Assembly: GCA_021796445.1 (NCBI GenBank)
Contig: JAKACB010000005.1
Coordinates: 1-42,163 of the forward strand
Source: Nanobdellota archaeon
GTDB lineage: Archaea > Nanoarchaeota > Nanoarchaeia > Parvarchaeales > Parvarchaeaceae
Direction of reading: 5' to 3'
Length of the DNA stretch: 42,163 bases
A program made the translations under genes and the position numbers. The notes beneath the pieces were generated by a model. The model was not told the DNA's origin. It ran no database searches and saw nothing but the letters and a program-made list of their open reading frames with translations. Numbering within the stretch: the stretch's first letter is position 1; each line of letters starts with the position of its first letter. Shown here one piece after another: positions 16,739 to 25,555 of the stretch.

Positions 16739-18517
16739 ATGGAAATAAAACAATATACAAATAAAAATGTCCATAAAATAAAAATAAACGCCTACGAACC
16801 TATTATAAACTTTAATTTCGCAGAAAAAAGACCAAAGAAATTTAAAACAAATAAAATAAAAATAAACGGGCAGGAAATAAAAATAAAAGAAACTGCTGTT
16901 GGATTAGAAATAAGCAAATCGCTTGATATTAATGAACACATTCTGGGCTTGGGAGAGAAAGCTTTTGAATTGGATAGAAGAAGAACCAAATTAACAATGT
17001 GGAATACTGATTCATATGCGTACAAGCAGTATACTGATCCTTTATATGTATCTATTCCATTTTTCATAGATATAACAAAGAATAGCAGGCTTGGCATATT
17101 TGTGAATTATGCTGGAAAATTGATTTTTGATATTGGAATAGAAAAGTATGATGAGCTGAGAATAAAGATACCTAATAGTTCCGTTGAGTTCTTTGCCATA
17201 GAAGGTAAGAACATAAAAGAGATCATAAGGAATTTTGTTAAGCTCACTGGCATGCCATTTAAAATACCTGATTGGGCATTAGGTCATTCAATCTCTAGGT
17301 ATAGTTATTTCCCACAGGAAAAAGTAATAGAAGTTTTAAAAGAATACAAAAAATACACGAAGGTTGACACACTCTATTTAGATATAGATTATATGAATAA
17401 AAACAGGATATTTGAATGGAACAGAGAATATTTTCCAAATCCAAAAAAGATGATTAATGAAATACATAAATTAGGAACAAAGATAGTTACAATAATTGAT
17501 CCTGCTGTAATCGCTGATCAAAATGACAATTTATTTATAAGTGGTATAGGAAAGTACTGTGAAACTCAAAACGGTGAAATTTACACTGCAGACGTGTGGG
17601 CAGGTAAATCTGTATTTCCAGATTTTTTAAATAAAGAAACAAGAAAATGGTGGACTTATAATATAAAGAGGTGGATAAACACCTATAAAATTGATGGAAT
17701 ATGGCTAGATATGAATGAGCCTGCAGCATTTACCCAGACAAAGACTCTTGATAACAATGTATTGCATGCTGGCGGCAAAAAAACTATAAAGCACAGTGAA
17801 TTGCATAATGCATACTCCTATTTTGAAGCACTTGCAACCTATGAAGCTATTAAAGATAAATTTATTCTTTCAAGGGCAGGATATGCAGGAATACAGAAAT
17901 ATGCCGCTATATGGTCTGGTGACTCGGTTTCCTCTTGGGATGACATGAAAATACAGATACCTTTACTGTTAAGTTTGAGTATTTCCGGAATACCTTATGT
18001 TGGCTGTGATATTGGCGGATTCGTAGGCAGAAGTGACCATGAACTATTAGCAAGATACTACCAGATGGCAGCTTTCTTCCCAATCTTCAGAAATCACAAA
18101 AATAAAGATGGTAACGATCAGGAGATATATAACATAGAGGAAAAACAAAGAGAAAAAATAAAGAAAGCGATAGATACACGTTACTTGTTTATGGGTTACA
18201 TAAAGGAACTTGCAGACAATGCCCATAAAAACGGTGAACCAATTATAAGACCCTTGCTTTATGAATTTGAATCGGATGAAAATGCTTACAACGTAAATGA
18301 TGAATATATGGTAGGAGAACACATTCTGTACGCACCAATATTGGAGAAAGATAAAGATAGCAGAGAAGTTTACCTGCCAAATGACAAATGGCTTGAATTT
18401 AACAGTAATATCGAATTCCAGGGCCCTTGCTATGTTAAGTCTACAGGAGACATGCCAATTTTTATAAGGAAAGGTACAACCCTAAAATTAACAGATAAGA
18501 GAATTATAAAATATTAG
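16739..18517 (+). CDS. GH31 alpha-glucosidase, cytosolic
   Basis: 592 residues, no signal peptide. Catalytic signatures: nucleophile Asp324 in GIWLDMNEPAAF and acid/base Asp395 in WSGDSVSSWDDM; substrate-pocket motifs LDIDYM, GIPYVGCDIGGFVG and FFPIFRNH are intact. It lacks part of the N- and C-terminal beta domains of longer relatives (about 690-800 residues), so it is a compact member. Expected role is release of glucose from imported maltose/maltodextrin; alpha-xylosidase activity cannot be excluded from sequence. Divergent from the binding protein gene and convergent with a cytosolic GH15 gene, sharing a TTAG in which both stop codons interlock. Confidence 0.92.
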   Translation: MEIKQYTNKNVHKIKINAYEPIINFNFAEKRPKKFKTNKIKINGQEIKIKETAVGLEISKSLDINEHILGLGEKAFELDRRRTKLTMWNTDSYAYKQYTDPLYVSIPFFIDITKNSRLGIFVNYAGKLIFDIGIEKYDELRIKIPNSSVEFFAIEGKNIKEIIRNFVKLTGMPFKIPDWALGHSISRYSYFPQEKVIEVLKEYKKYTKVDTLYLDIDYMNKNRIFEWNREYFPNPKKMINEIHKLGTKIVTIIDPAVIADQNDNLFISGIGKYCETQNGEIYTADVWAGKSVFPDFLNKETRKWWTYNIKRWINTYKIDGIWLDMNEPAAFTQTKTLDNNVLHAGGKKTIKHSELHNAYSYFEALATYEAIKDKFILSRAGYAGIQKYAAIWSGDSVSSWDDMKIQIPLLLSLSISGIPYVGCDIGGFVGRSDHELLARYYQMAAFFPIFRNHKNKDGNDQEIYNIEEKQREKIKKAIDTRYLFMGYIKELADNAHKNGEPIIRPLLYEFESDENAYNVNDEYMVGEHILYAPILEKDKDSREVYLPNDKWLEFNSNIEFQGPCYVKSTGDMPIFIRKGTTLKLTDKRIIKY

Positions 18518-20271
18518 TTATTACTCAAAATATCAATAATTGAATTTATAAATGTGGCATGTACAAACCCTTGAGGAAAATTACCTGTGAATACCTTATC
18601 ATGCACGTCTATGTCCTCGCCAATTAGATTATTTGGTCCAACCATGCTTTTCACGTTTTTAAGCAGCTGTAAAGCCTCATTTTTTCTTTTCAGCTGTGAG
18701 TAAACCGAAGCAAGCCACATAGAACAAAGAACAAAAGCATGATTGGATTTACCAATCGAATCAAAATTATACCTATAAACGAAACCTTTAACAAAAAGTG
18801 TTTTTTCAACAATCTTAAGAGTTTTAATAAATACAGAGTCATTGACATCAATAAAGCCATAAATTGGAAATGACAGTACTGTAGAATCTACTTCATTACT
18901 TTTTGGAAAAGTAACAAAGTAGCCGTCTTTTATGCAATTAGATATAACCCAGTTCTTTATTTCGTTTCTTGTTTCCTTCCATCTATCTAGTCCTCCTATC
19001 GCTGAAATTAGTTTTCCGGCAGTTTCTAAGGCTACCCATATCATGACTTTTGAATGTGCATACTCATGATCTTCAGGCTTTTCCCATATCCCAGAATCGG
19101 CAAGCTGCCAATTATCAGATAACCAATCTGCTATGTATTCTATCGCTTTTGAATGGTTCTGTATAAATTCTTTATCGTGAGTAGAATCAAAATAACCCGC
19201 TACGGCATATAAAAACTCTCCTTCTATATCCAATTGTATCTGATTGGTAGCTCGATTGCCTATTCTTACAGGCTTCGAATTCATAAAGCCATTCAAGGAG
19301 TCAATATACCTCTCACCGTATATTTTTGTACCATCTACCTTGTAAAGATTATAAAGTGGTTTGCCAGAATAATCTATCATACTAAATAAAAATTCAAGCG
19401 CCCTCCTCCCCTCCATATAAAAACCCAATCTGCAGAGAGCAGAAGCCATTATTGCTGAATCCCTTACCCAAACATATCTGTAATCCCAGTTTCTATTACC
19501 ACCGGGATCTTCAGGCAAAGAAGCGGTAGGTGCGGCTATTATACTGCCGGTTGGTGAATAGGTGAGCCCGAGTATAGTAAAAAGGGATGACCTTAAAAGA
19601 GGTTCAAATTCCTCCAGATCTGTACCAGAAAGACTTAGTTTTATTCTTTCTGCGTATGCTCCCCAGTAATCTATAGTTGAATCTAGCGCTTTTGACAGAT
19701 TAGATGAAGAGACATTTTTACCCTCTAATTCGTATATCTCTGCCGACTGATAATAAGAAAGTATGACCTGTGTTAATCCTTTTTCTATCTCCCATGTAAA
19801 CTCTCCAGTTTTTTTGGATTTTCCTATTATCTCTAAAACCAGTCTTCCTTTCCCATTTTTACTATCAAACATCATTTTCCCATCGTTCTCCGAGTAATTG
19901 AAATTCATTGAATGAAAACTAAATAAAGGATTGAAGTTAAGCTGGAGGTTTATCTCTGAGTTTATGTCCCTAACAAATATTGTTTTACCCGGTATCAAAA
20001 AATCATTTATGTCTGCACTTCCTTCTGATGTTTTAAAATTAGTGTGCAAAACGTTTGGTGCAGTGTACTTATGCAAAGATGAAAACTGTAATATTGGACT
20101 TATTCTGAAAACCCCTCCATTGCTTTCATCTAACAAATAAGCTAAGGACGGATCAGAATCGAACCTTGGAAAGCAAAGCCAAAGTACATTGCCATTTTTG
20201 TCTATTAAAGAACTCGTTAATTGATTGCTTATAAATCCAACATCCTTGAAGTCTGCAAAAGTTAATGCCAT
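18514..20271 (-). CDS. Cytosolic GH15 glucoamylase/trehalase-like enzyme
   Basis: 585 residues from ATG 20271 (a TTG at 20280 is also open). No signal sequence. The N-terminal beta-sandwich begins DVGFISNQLTSSLIDKNGN...WLCFPRFDSDPS, the classic start of microbial GH15 proteins; the catalytic (alpha/alpha)6 domain has NWDYRYVWVRDSAIMASAL, SGIWEKPEDHEYAHSKVMIW (general acid Glu) and GNFPQGFVHATFINS near the C-terminus. Archaeal members hydrolyse maltodextrin or trehalose; sequence alone does not separate the two. A TATA-like atattaaa at 20295-20302 is centred 28 nt before the ATG. Together with GH13 and GH31 it completes an intracellular glucan-degrading set. Confidence 0.9.
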   Translation of the reverse strand: MALTFADFKDVGFISNQLTSSLIDKNGNVLWLCFPRFDSDPSLAYLLDESNGGVFRISPILQFSSLHKYTAPNVLHTNFKTSEGSADINDFLIPGKTIFVRDINSEINLQLNFNPLFSFHSMNFNYSENDGKMMFDSKNGKGRLVLEIIGKSKKTGEFTWEIEKGLTQVILSYYQSAEIYELEGKNVSSSNLSKALDSTIDYWGAYAERIKLSLSGTDLEEFEPLLRSSLFTILGLTYSPTGSIIAAPTASLPEDPGGNRNWDYRYVWVRDSAIMASALCRLGFYMEGRRALEFLFSMIDYSGKPLYNLYKVDGTKIYGERYIDSLNGFMNSKPVRIGNRATNQIQLDIEGEFLYAVAGYFDSTHDKEFIQNHSKAIEYIADWLSDNWQLADSGIWEKPEDHEYAHSKVMIWVALETAGKLISAIGGLDRWKETRNEIKNWVISNCIKDGYFVTFPKSNEVDSTVLSFPIYGFIDVNDSVFIKTLKIVEKTLFVKGFVYRYNFDSIGKSNHAFVLCSMWLASVYSQLKRKNEALQLLKNVKSMVGPNNLIGEDIDVHDKVFTGNFPQGFVHATFINSIIDILSNN

Positions 20272-20294
20272 TATTGTCAATACAAGTTCCTAAG

Positions 20295-20302
20295 ATATTA
20301 AA
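20295..20302 (-). promoter_or_regulatory. TATA box of the cytosolic GH15 gene
   Basis: TTTAATAT on the minus strand, centred 28 nt before ATG 20271; this spacing is why the ATG is preferred over the TTG at 20280. Confidence 0.45.
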
Positions 20303-20345
20303 CTTTTGCAAGTATAAATTTATATTTTAGGTATCATTATATTAT

Positions 20346-21365
20346 ATGAAAACAAAAGCTGCTTTCCTTAAAAACCCAGAAAAGATTGAAGAAAACCCTC
20401 TAAAAATAATTAGATTGGAATTGCCAGAGCTAAAAGAAAATGAAGTGCTAATAAAAGTAAACGCATGTGGTGTATGTAGAACAGATTTACATGTAGTAGA
20501 AGGAGAGCTTGGAAAAGTAAATGATATAGTCCCAGGACATGAAGTAGTAGGTACTATTGAAAAGACCGGGAGCGAAGTTAAGAACCAAAAAATCGGTAAT
20601 AAAGTAGGAGTTGCCTGGCTGTACAGCTCATGCGGAAGCTGCCAATACTGTCTCAGTGGCAGGGAAAATCTATGTCAAAACAAACAGTTTACTGGCTTTT
20701 CTAAAAACGGGGGTTACTCCGAATACATTATAGCTGATAATAGGTTTATATTTAATCTGCCTGTCGGATTAAAGGATGAAGAAATTGCTCCATTGCTTTG
20801 TTCCGGAGCGATAGGTTACCGTTCTTTCAAATTAGCAAATGCTTCCCCTGGAAGCAACATCGCACTGTTCGGATTCGGTGGTTCAGCGCACTTAACATTA
20901 CAACTTGCAAAGAGATTTGGACACAAAGTTATAATAATAAGCAGAGATAAAAACCACCTCAAGCTTGCCAGTGAGCTTGGGGCTGATTTCACTTTTTCGC
21001 CTAAAAACGGAGATGTATACGAAAATTTAAAGGATAAAGACATAGAAGCCGCAATAATTTTTGCCCCTTCAGCTATACCCATAATGAATGCCTTAAAAAT
21101 AATAAAACCGGGTGGGAGGGTAGTTGTTGCCGGAATACACGTAGACGGAGAAATAAAGATTGATTATGACCTGCAGTTGTTCCATGAAAAGACACTGCTT
21201 TCCGTTGAATCCTACACAAGAGAAGACATGTTAGAGTATTTGAGACTTGCCACAAATTTAGGTATAAAACCAGTATATACTGATATAAAGTTGGAAGAGA
21301 TAAACGCAGCATTGACTGACCTTAAAAACAGCGAAGTGCTGGGCGTAAAAGTAATAAAATTTTAG
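20346..21365 (+). CDS. adh: Zinc-dependent alcohol dehydrogenase (MDR family)
   Basis: 339 residues. Catalytic zinc ligands in CGVCRTDLH (Cys about 40) and GHEVVG; structural zinc site with four cysteines SCGSCQYCLSGRENLC (about 95-110); nucleotide fold LFGFGGSAHLTLQLAKRFG (about 173-191). All zinc ligands are present, so it should be an active NAD(P)-dependent oxidoreductase acting on alcohols or aldehydes; substrate unclear. It is close to PadR-independent glucan genes and could recycle NAD(P)H, which is inference. Divergent from the GH15 gene with 74 bp between the starts; followed 31 bp later by the SWIM-domain gene on the same strand. Confidence 0.92.
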   Translation: MKTKAAFLKNPEKIEENPLKIIRLELPELKENEVLIKVNACGVCRTDLHVVEGELGKVNDIVPGHEVVGTIEKTGSEVKNQKIGNKVGVAWLYSSCGSCQYCLSGRENLCQNKQFTGFSKNGGYSEYIIADNRFIFNLPVGLKDEEIAPLLCSGAIGYRSFKLANASPGSNIALFGFGGSAHLTLQLAKRFGHKVIIISRDKNHLKLASELGADFTFSPKNGDVYENLKDKDIEAAIIFAPSAIPIMNALKIIKPGGRVVVAGIHVDGEIKIDYDLQLFHEKTLLSVESYTREDMLEYLRLATNLGIKPVYTDIKLEEINAALTDLKNSEVLGVKVIKF

Positions 21366-21396
21366 ATATTTAAACTGAAAAGCTTTTAATAAGAAT

Positions 21397-21711
21397 ATGG
21401 AATCAAATGGAAAAACCTATAGATTAGATGAGATACTTGGAAAACCTATTGTAATATCCTCTGATAAAAAAACCAGAATTTATGGATTGAACGTTAAAGG
21501 CAGAGAAGTTGCGATTTCGGCATATTCAGAAAGCGAATCAAGTAAGGGATATTTCCATAGAGTAGAGATAGAATATCTACCGGCTTCAATGTATTTAATA
21601 AATGGAAGTTGTACATGCGAATCATTTCAATACTATGGCATGCCATGTAAACACATGCTTAAAGTAAGAAATGTATACATTAAAAACAGGGATAAAATTA
21701 ATAAATACTAG
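21397..21711 (+). CDS. SWIM zinc-finger protein
   Basis: 104 residues. The C-terminal third has the SWIM pattern C-x-C-x(n)-C-x-H: CTCESFQYYGMPCKHML (about 75-91). SWIM modules bind DNA or protein and in archaea occur in small stand-alone proteins, some linked to homologous recombination. The N-terminal part is a beta-rich segment with SSDKKTRIYGLNVKGREV and no other motif. It starts 31 bp after the alcohol dehydrogenase in the same direction. Its last 14 nt overlap the 3' end of the convergent unknown gene, a notable overlap even for this dense region. Confidence 0.8.
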   Translation: MESNGKTYRLDEILGKPIVISSDKKTRIYGLNVKGREVAISAYSESESSKGYFHRVEIEYLPASMYLINGSCTCESFQYYGMPCKHMLKVRNVYIKNRDKINKY

Positions 21712-22189
21712 AGAAAACTTCCTTAGGTATAAGTTCCTTTATATCTTTATTTTTTATGTCTTCCCTCATCAAATTCTTTACAGCGCTCTCATTCAATTTA
21801 TCGAGGGAAAACAGTTTGTCTATAAACTCTATGCCTTTAGAATGCTTGTAACTTAAATCTATGAAATTGACATAAAATGAAAGATACTCCTTGCTAAACA
21901 CGTCTAAGGTACCCATGATTTTTTCTTTATTCGAAGAAAAAAGCTTGTCTGACAGGTAGAATATAGTATCTGTATAGTAATACTGACTAAGGGTATTTAC
22001 TGCCTTTTCATAAAATAATTTTTTATACGGTTCTTTTAGGGTTCTCCCATAAAGAGTTATATTCTCAGCTAACTTCTCACTGTTAACTCCAACATCCGAA
22101 AGCTCTCTTTCTAATGCAGAAATCCTTGAGCTAGATATCCCAGATTTAGAAAGTTCGGTCCTGAACAGATATTTCCTTTTATCTCTCAT
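21698..22189 (-). CDS. Hypothetical helical protein
   Basis: 163 residues, mostly alpha-helical and charged, without membrane segments. Blocks: RTELSKSGISSSRISALERE, NITLYGRTLKEPYKKLF, SQYYYTDTIFYLSDKLF and KDIKELIPKEVF. I do not recognise a family. The ATG at 22189 lies about 95 bp after the Cys-rich micro-peptide gene, same strand, with a hairpin terminator in between, so it probably has its own promoter in the AT-rich gap. It overlaps the SWIM gene tail by 14 nt. Confidence 0.55.
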   Translation of the reverse strand: MRDKRKYLFRTELSKSGISSSRISALERELSDVGVNSEKLAENITLYGRTLKEPYKKLFYEKAVNTLSQYYYTDTIFYLSDKLFSSNKEKIMGTLDVFSKEYLSFYVNFIDLSYKHSKGIEFIDKLFSLDKLNESAVKNLMREDIKNKDIKELIPKEVFSSIY

Positions 22190-22260
22190 TTTTTTATATG
22201 AATAGAAGTAATATAAATACTTTTAATATAAAAAATACGCTGATGCAAAAAATTGCAATT

Positions 22261-22284
22261 AAAAAATAATAATTTAATTATTAT
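22261..22284 (-). terminator. Hairpin and T-run after the Cys-rich micro-peptide
   Basis: On the minus strand AATAATAATT, one central base, AATTATTATT, then a run of six T. The perfect inverted repeat follows the TGA of the micro-peptide within a few bases, so the micro-gene has its own 3' end. Confidence 0.55.
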
Positions 22285-22353
22285 TCAATCCGAGCATCCG
22301 CAGCCACAATCACAGCCACATCCACACTTTTCTTCCTTTTTTTCTTCTGCCAT
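22285..22353 (-). CDS. 22-residue hexacysteine micro-peptide
   Basis: Short ORF of 22 codons plus TGA. Residues 2-9 are acidic/lysine-rich (AEEKKEEK); residues 10-20 are CGCGCDCGCGC, six cysteines strictly at every second position (10, 12, 14, 16, 18, 20), then SD. The spacing C-x-C-x-C resembles metallothionein-type thiolate clusters and could bind soft metals such as Cu(I), Zn or Cd, or an Fe-S cluster; this is inference. Support that it is a real gene: a TATA box TTTATAAG (fwd 22376-22383) centred 26-27 nt before the ATG, implying a leaderless mRNA, and a perfect hairpin with T-run right after the stop. It lies 31 bp after the CTP synthase gene. Too short for ordinary gene callers. Confidence 0.7.
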   Translation of the reverse strand: MAEEKKEEKCGCGCDCGCGCSD

Positions 22354-22375
22354 ACCTCTTAAAGCAAACTCTTGT

Positions 22376-22383
22376 CTTATAAA
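22376..22383 (-). promoter_or_regulatory. TATA box of the Cys-rich micro-peptide
   Basis: TTTATAAG on the minus strand, centred 26-27 nt before ATG 22353; predicts transcription starting at or next to the start codon. Confidence 0.5.
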
Positions 22384-22384
22384 G

Positions 22385-23989
22385 TTAACTATTATTTTTC
22401 ACGGCATTCAAAAAAGACAAAAATAATGGAGAGGGCGATTCTATTCTCGATTTTAGTTCAGGATGAGCTTGCGTAGCAATACCAAAACCACTTGGCCATT
22501 CTATTATCTCAGCTAATTTGTTGTCTTTAGTCGTTGCAGTTATCTTTAAACCGTTCTTTTCAAGAATTTTTCTGAATTTGTTGTTAAGCTCGTACCTGTG
22601 CCTGTGTCTTTCCGATATGACCTTACTATGATAGGAAGAAAAGGCTATTGAGCCCTTGTCCTTTATGACTAGATCCCATGCGCCCAATCGCATTGTCCCC
22701 CCCTTCTGTTTTACCGATATCTGTGAAGGCAGAATATCAATTATATTATATTTTGTATAGGGATCAAACTCTGTTGAATTTGCCCTTTTTAAATCGCATA
22801 CATCTCTCGCAAATTCCACGGCCATAAGCTGCATTCCCAAACATAACCCCAAGTAAGGTACGCCTTTCTCTCTTGCATACTTTATTGCAGATATCATACC
22901 TTCTATACCCCTCTTTCCAAAACCACCAGGAACTATAATACCCTCAATGCCTTTTAATATGCTTTCTGGATTTGACTTTTCAAGCAACTCAGATTCTATC
23001 CATTTTACATTGAGATTAACTGATAACTTGCCAGCAGCATGCATTAAAGCTTCTCTAACGCTTACATAGGAATCCTTAAGTTCTATGTATTTCCCAACTA
23101 CTGCTATAGTTACTGTTTTGCCGCCGTTGCTTATTATTTTATCCACATTGTTTCTCCATTTTTCAAGTTTTTTCAGGTTTATCTTTTTCTTAGGCAAATT
23201 AAAAGCTTGTAAAAGAAGTTTATCAAAAGCTTGGTCTATCAGATACTGTGGCAATTGGTAGGGAGAATCCATATCTGGATCATTTATCACTCTGCTTTCA
23301 TCCAGACTTGTAAACATTGCAAGCTTCTTTTTGACACCTTCGCTCATTTCTCCGTCTGTTCTACATATTAAAAACTGTGGGATTATGCCCATTCCCATTA
23401 AGGTCCTAAATGCAGACTGAGTCGGCTTGCTTTTCTGCTCCCCAACAGTCTTTAATCTCGGCACATAGGTAACATCAACAAATACTACTTGTTCCTTAAG
23501 TGAAAGCTGCCTCATGGCTTCTATAAAATAACCGTTTTCAATATCCCCTACGGTTCCACCGACTTCTATTACAACAAAATCCAAATTGTTTTTAACTGCA
23601 AAATCCTTTACTTTTTCCTGTATCTGATTTGTAAGGTGTGGTATTACCTGAACATCTTCCCCTAAATATTCTCCTTTCCTTTCTTTCTCAATTATTTCTC
23701 CAAAAAGCTTTCCTCCTGTGATAGAAGAACTACTAGTAAGACTGCGATTTAGGAATCGTTCATATGTACCGAAATCCATATCTACCTCTCCCTTATCATC
23801 TAACACAAAGACTTCTCCATGCCTGTAAGGGTTCATCGTGCCGCAGTCATAGTTTAAGTATCCGTCAAATTTTATTGGGAGAACTTTAAAATCATAAATA
23901 TCGAGTATTTTCATTATAGAAGATGATACTACTCCCTTACCTAAACCACTCATTATTGACCCAAGTACTACTATGAACTTTGCTGGCAT
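22385..23989 (-). CDS. pyrG: CTP synthase (glutamine-hydrolysing)
   Basis: 534 residues, full length. The N-terminal amidoligase domain begins KFIVVLGSIMSGLGKGVVSS (4-23) and has GGTVGDIE (144-151); the C-terminal class-I glutamine amidotransferase domain has PGGFGKRG (354-361), the nucleophile Cys383 in GLCLGMQ, and His509/Glu511 in AHPEL. It makes CTP from UTP, ATP and glutamine in the cytoplasm. Part of a long minus-strand array; 65 bp after the polytopic membrane protein gene. A CTP-using polyprenol kinase lies two genes upstream, a possible metabolic link. Confidence 0.97.
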   Translation of the reverse strand: MPAKFIVVLGSIMSGLGKGVVSSSIMKILDIYDFKVLPIKFDGYLNYDCGTMNPYRHGEVFVLDDKGEVDMDFGTYERFLNRSLTSSSSITGGKLFGEIIEKERKGEYLGEDVQVIPHLTNQIQEKVKDFAVKNNLDFVVIEVGGTVGDIENGYFIEAMRQLSLKEQVVFVDVTYVPRLKTVGEQKSKPTQSAFRTLMGMGIIPQFLICRTDGEMSEGVKKKLAMFTSLDESRVINDPDMDSPYQLPQYLIDQAFDKLLLQAFNLPKKKINLKKLEKWRNNVDKIISNGGKTVTIAVVGKYIELKDSYVSVREALMHAAGKLSVNLNVKWIESELLEKSNPESILKGIEGIIVPGGFGKRGIEGMISAIKYAREKGVPYLGLCLGMQLMAVEFARDVCDLKRANSTEFDPYTKYNIIDILPSQISVKQKGGTMRLGAWDLVIKDKGSIAFSSYHSKVISERHRHRYELNNKFRKILEKNGLKITATTKDNKLAEIIEWPSGFGIATQAHPELKSRIESPSPLFLSFLNAVKNNS

Positions 23990-24054
23990 TTAATTTAACT
24001 TATTTTGCACTTTTATATTTTTCCTTGTTAATATCCATATTAAAAAAAGAAAAA

Positions 24055-24690
24055 TCAAATGAAACCAAGCCAAAGAAGAAGTATGCCTATAAATTCAGAG
24101 TAATATAAAAACGCGGGAAAATGAGCGATGTAAAGAGAACCGGCTATGCTTACTATCACAACCCCGGCTATTATTGAAAGCATTTTCTTGTTAGAAGTTT
24201 TTCTGTAGGATATTACTGCTACGGCTATAAGTATTGCCGCTGCAGGAAATGTCATTATTGATGAAGAGATTACTACAAGAGTAGGAAGCACCCCAAATAC
24301 GACATAATTTGTAAGCACATTGCCTATGTTTGATACTATCAACGAGTATACGACAAACACTGCGGATAAAATGAAAAATATGCTGTAATAATTGAGAATT
24401 TTCCTGTTTTTTAGCAATGCTGTAGAACCAAGAGCCAAAAAACTAACCAAAAATGCAACTGCAGCGAGATAAGATTTTATCAAAAAAGCATTATATATGT
24501 TAAAAGAGAAAAGAACTTCAAGTAAAACTCCTATTCCGAACAGCCAAAGCCCAATTGACCAGTAAAGCTGGCTCTTTCCCTTCTTTTTTAGAAATTTGTA
24601 AGTCATTAATGATGCTAACGGTACAGTTAAAAGAAATATAAGGATTGTCGAAAACTCGATGAAAAGCTCACTGGAAAATATGCTTGACAT
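24055..24690 (-). CDS. Seven-helix membrane protein, unknown
   Basis: 211 residues, almost entirely hydrophobic with about seven predicted helices (around 10-29, 40-62, 70-91, 97-118, 130-160, 168-190, 195-211) and short basic loops such as KKKGKSQ and RKTSNKK. The protein ends in the last helix (LLLWLGFI). No catalytic or cofactor motif is visible, and no retinal-binding lysine pattern is evident in the last helix. Topology resembles the 7TM sensor halves of some archaeal signalling proteins but no output domain follows. It lies between the polyprenol kinase (30 bp) and CTP synthase genes. Confidence 0.65.
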   Translation of the reverse strand: MSSIFSSELFIEFSTILIFLLTVPLASLMTYKFLKKKGKSQLYWSIGLWLFGIGVLLEVLFSFNIYNAFLIKSYLAAVAFLVSFLALGSTALLKNRKILNYYSIFFILSAVFVVYSLIVSNIGNVLTNYVVFGVLPTLVVISSSIMTFPAAAILIAVAVISYRKTSNKKMLSIIAGVVIVSIAGSLYIAHFPAFLYYSEFIGILLLWLGFI

Positions 24691-24720
24691 TTATTTTTAT
24701 AGGTTTTATCCTATTTAAAA

Positions 24721-25551
24721 TTATATGAAAAAAACAAGAGATAAAAGAACTGCTACAACTGCTATGAATATATTATCGTCGATTGGGCTGAATCTTTCAG
24801 CTAATGAAAGAATAAATGCAAAAATAACACCAAATAATCCGAAAAGGATAACTCCAGGAATCAAAGAAGAGATGAAAAAAGCTGTGCTCCCACTAATAGA
24901 TTTTCTGCCGGGTTTTTTGAGTATTCTCAAGCCCACTACAGTGGCTATCGGATCTGAAATCAACAAAGAAAAAAGACTGAAAAAGAGAAAATCAAATCTA
25001 TTTATAAATCCCAACAGTAAAACGGCACCAGCTGACATGGCTATTGCTCCAGAACCAAATATTACTCCATCCCTTTCAAGCAGCTTTACTAACTTCTTCA
25101 TTTTTACACCATAAACATATATAATGTGTGCTACCAGGATGCCTAAAAAAACTAATGCCAATAATACCTGCTTGTAAGAGAAGACAAGAATTGAAAGGAA
25201 TATGCCTCCTATCAAAATCTGGACCAAATCCCTTCTTATCTCCAGTTTACTACTTATATTGACGTTTTTTATCGCTAATTTCCTTATAAAAAGTGATTGG
25301 ATAATTAGACTTATAGAAATTATTTCAAAAGAAAATTTAATTGGAAATACTCCAGAAAATACAACTACTAAAAGAGCTGTAAATACGAAGTAAAAATAAT
25401 ATCTACGTGAGGTATAAGCCAATAGAAGCAAGGAAGAAAGCGCTGCAATTGGCATAGCATAATAATAAAAGTAAATGCTATGAAGCAAAAAATAAACCAG
25501 ATAAGAAAATGAAAAAGAAAAGACAAATATAAGGAGATTATTTGTTTTCAT
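24721..25551 (-). CDS. CTP-dependent polyprenol (dolichol-kinase-like) kinase
   Basis: 276 residues from ATG 25551; an ATG at 25593 is open but would overlap the H+-ATPase gene by 38 nt. About seven to eight helices. The diagnostic cytoplasmic motif lies near the C-terminus: SDPIATVVGLRILKKPGRKS then ISGSTAFF, matching the D-P-x-A-x-x-x-G...G-x-K-S/T-x-x-G-S-x-A-F pattern of the SEC59/dolichol kinase and CDP-diglyceride-synthase-like group. Expected reaction is CTP-dependent phosphorylation of a polyprenol or related lipid alcohol in the membrane, feeding glycan carrier lipid for N-glycosylation. This suits the many sequons in the surface proteins here. Starts 4 bp after the ATPase stop. Confidence 0.75.
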   Translation of the reverse strand: MKTNNLLIFVFSFSFSYLVYFLLHSIYFYYYAMPIAALSSLLLLAYTSRRYYFYFVFTALLVVVFSGVFPIKFSFEIISISLIIQSLFIRKLAIKNVNISSKLEIRRDLVQILIGGIFLSILVFSYKQVLLALVFLGILVAHIIYVYGVKMKKLVKLLERDGVIFGSGAIAMSAGAVLLLGFINRFDFLFFSLFSLLISDPIATVVGLRILKKPGRKSISGSTAFFISSLIPGVILFGLFGVIFAFILSLAERFSPIDDNIFIAVVAVLLSLVFFI

Positions 25552-25555
25552 GGCA

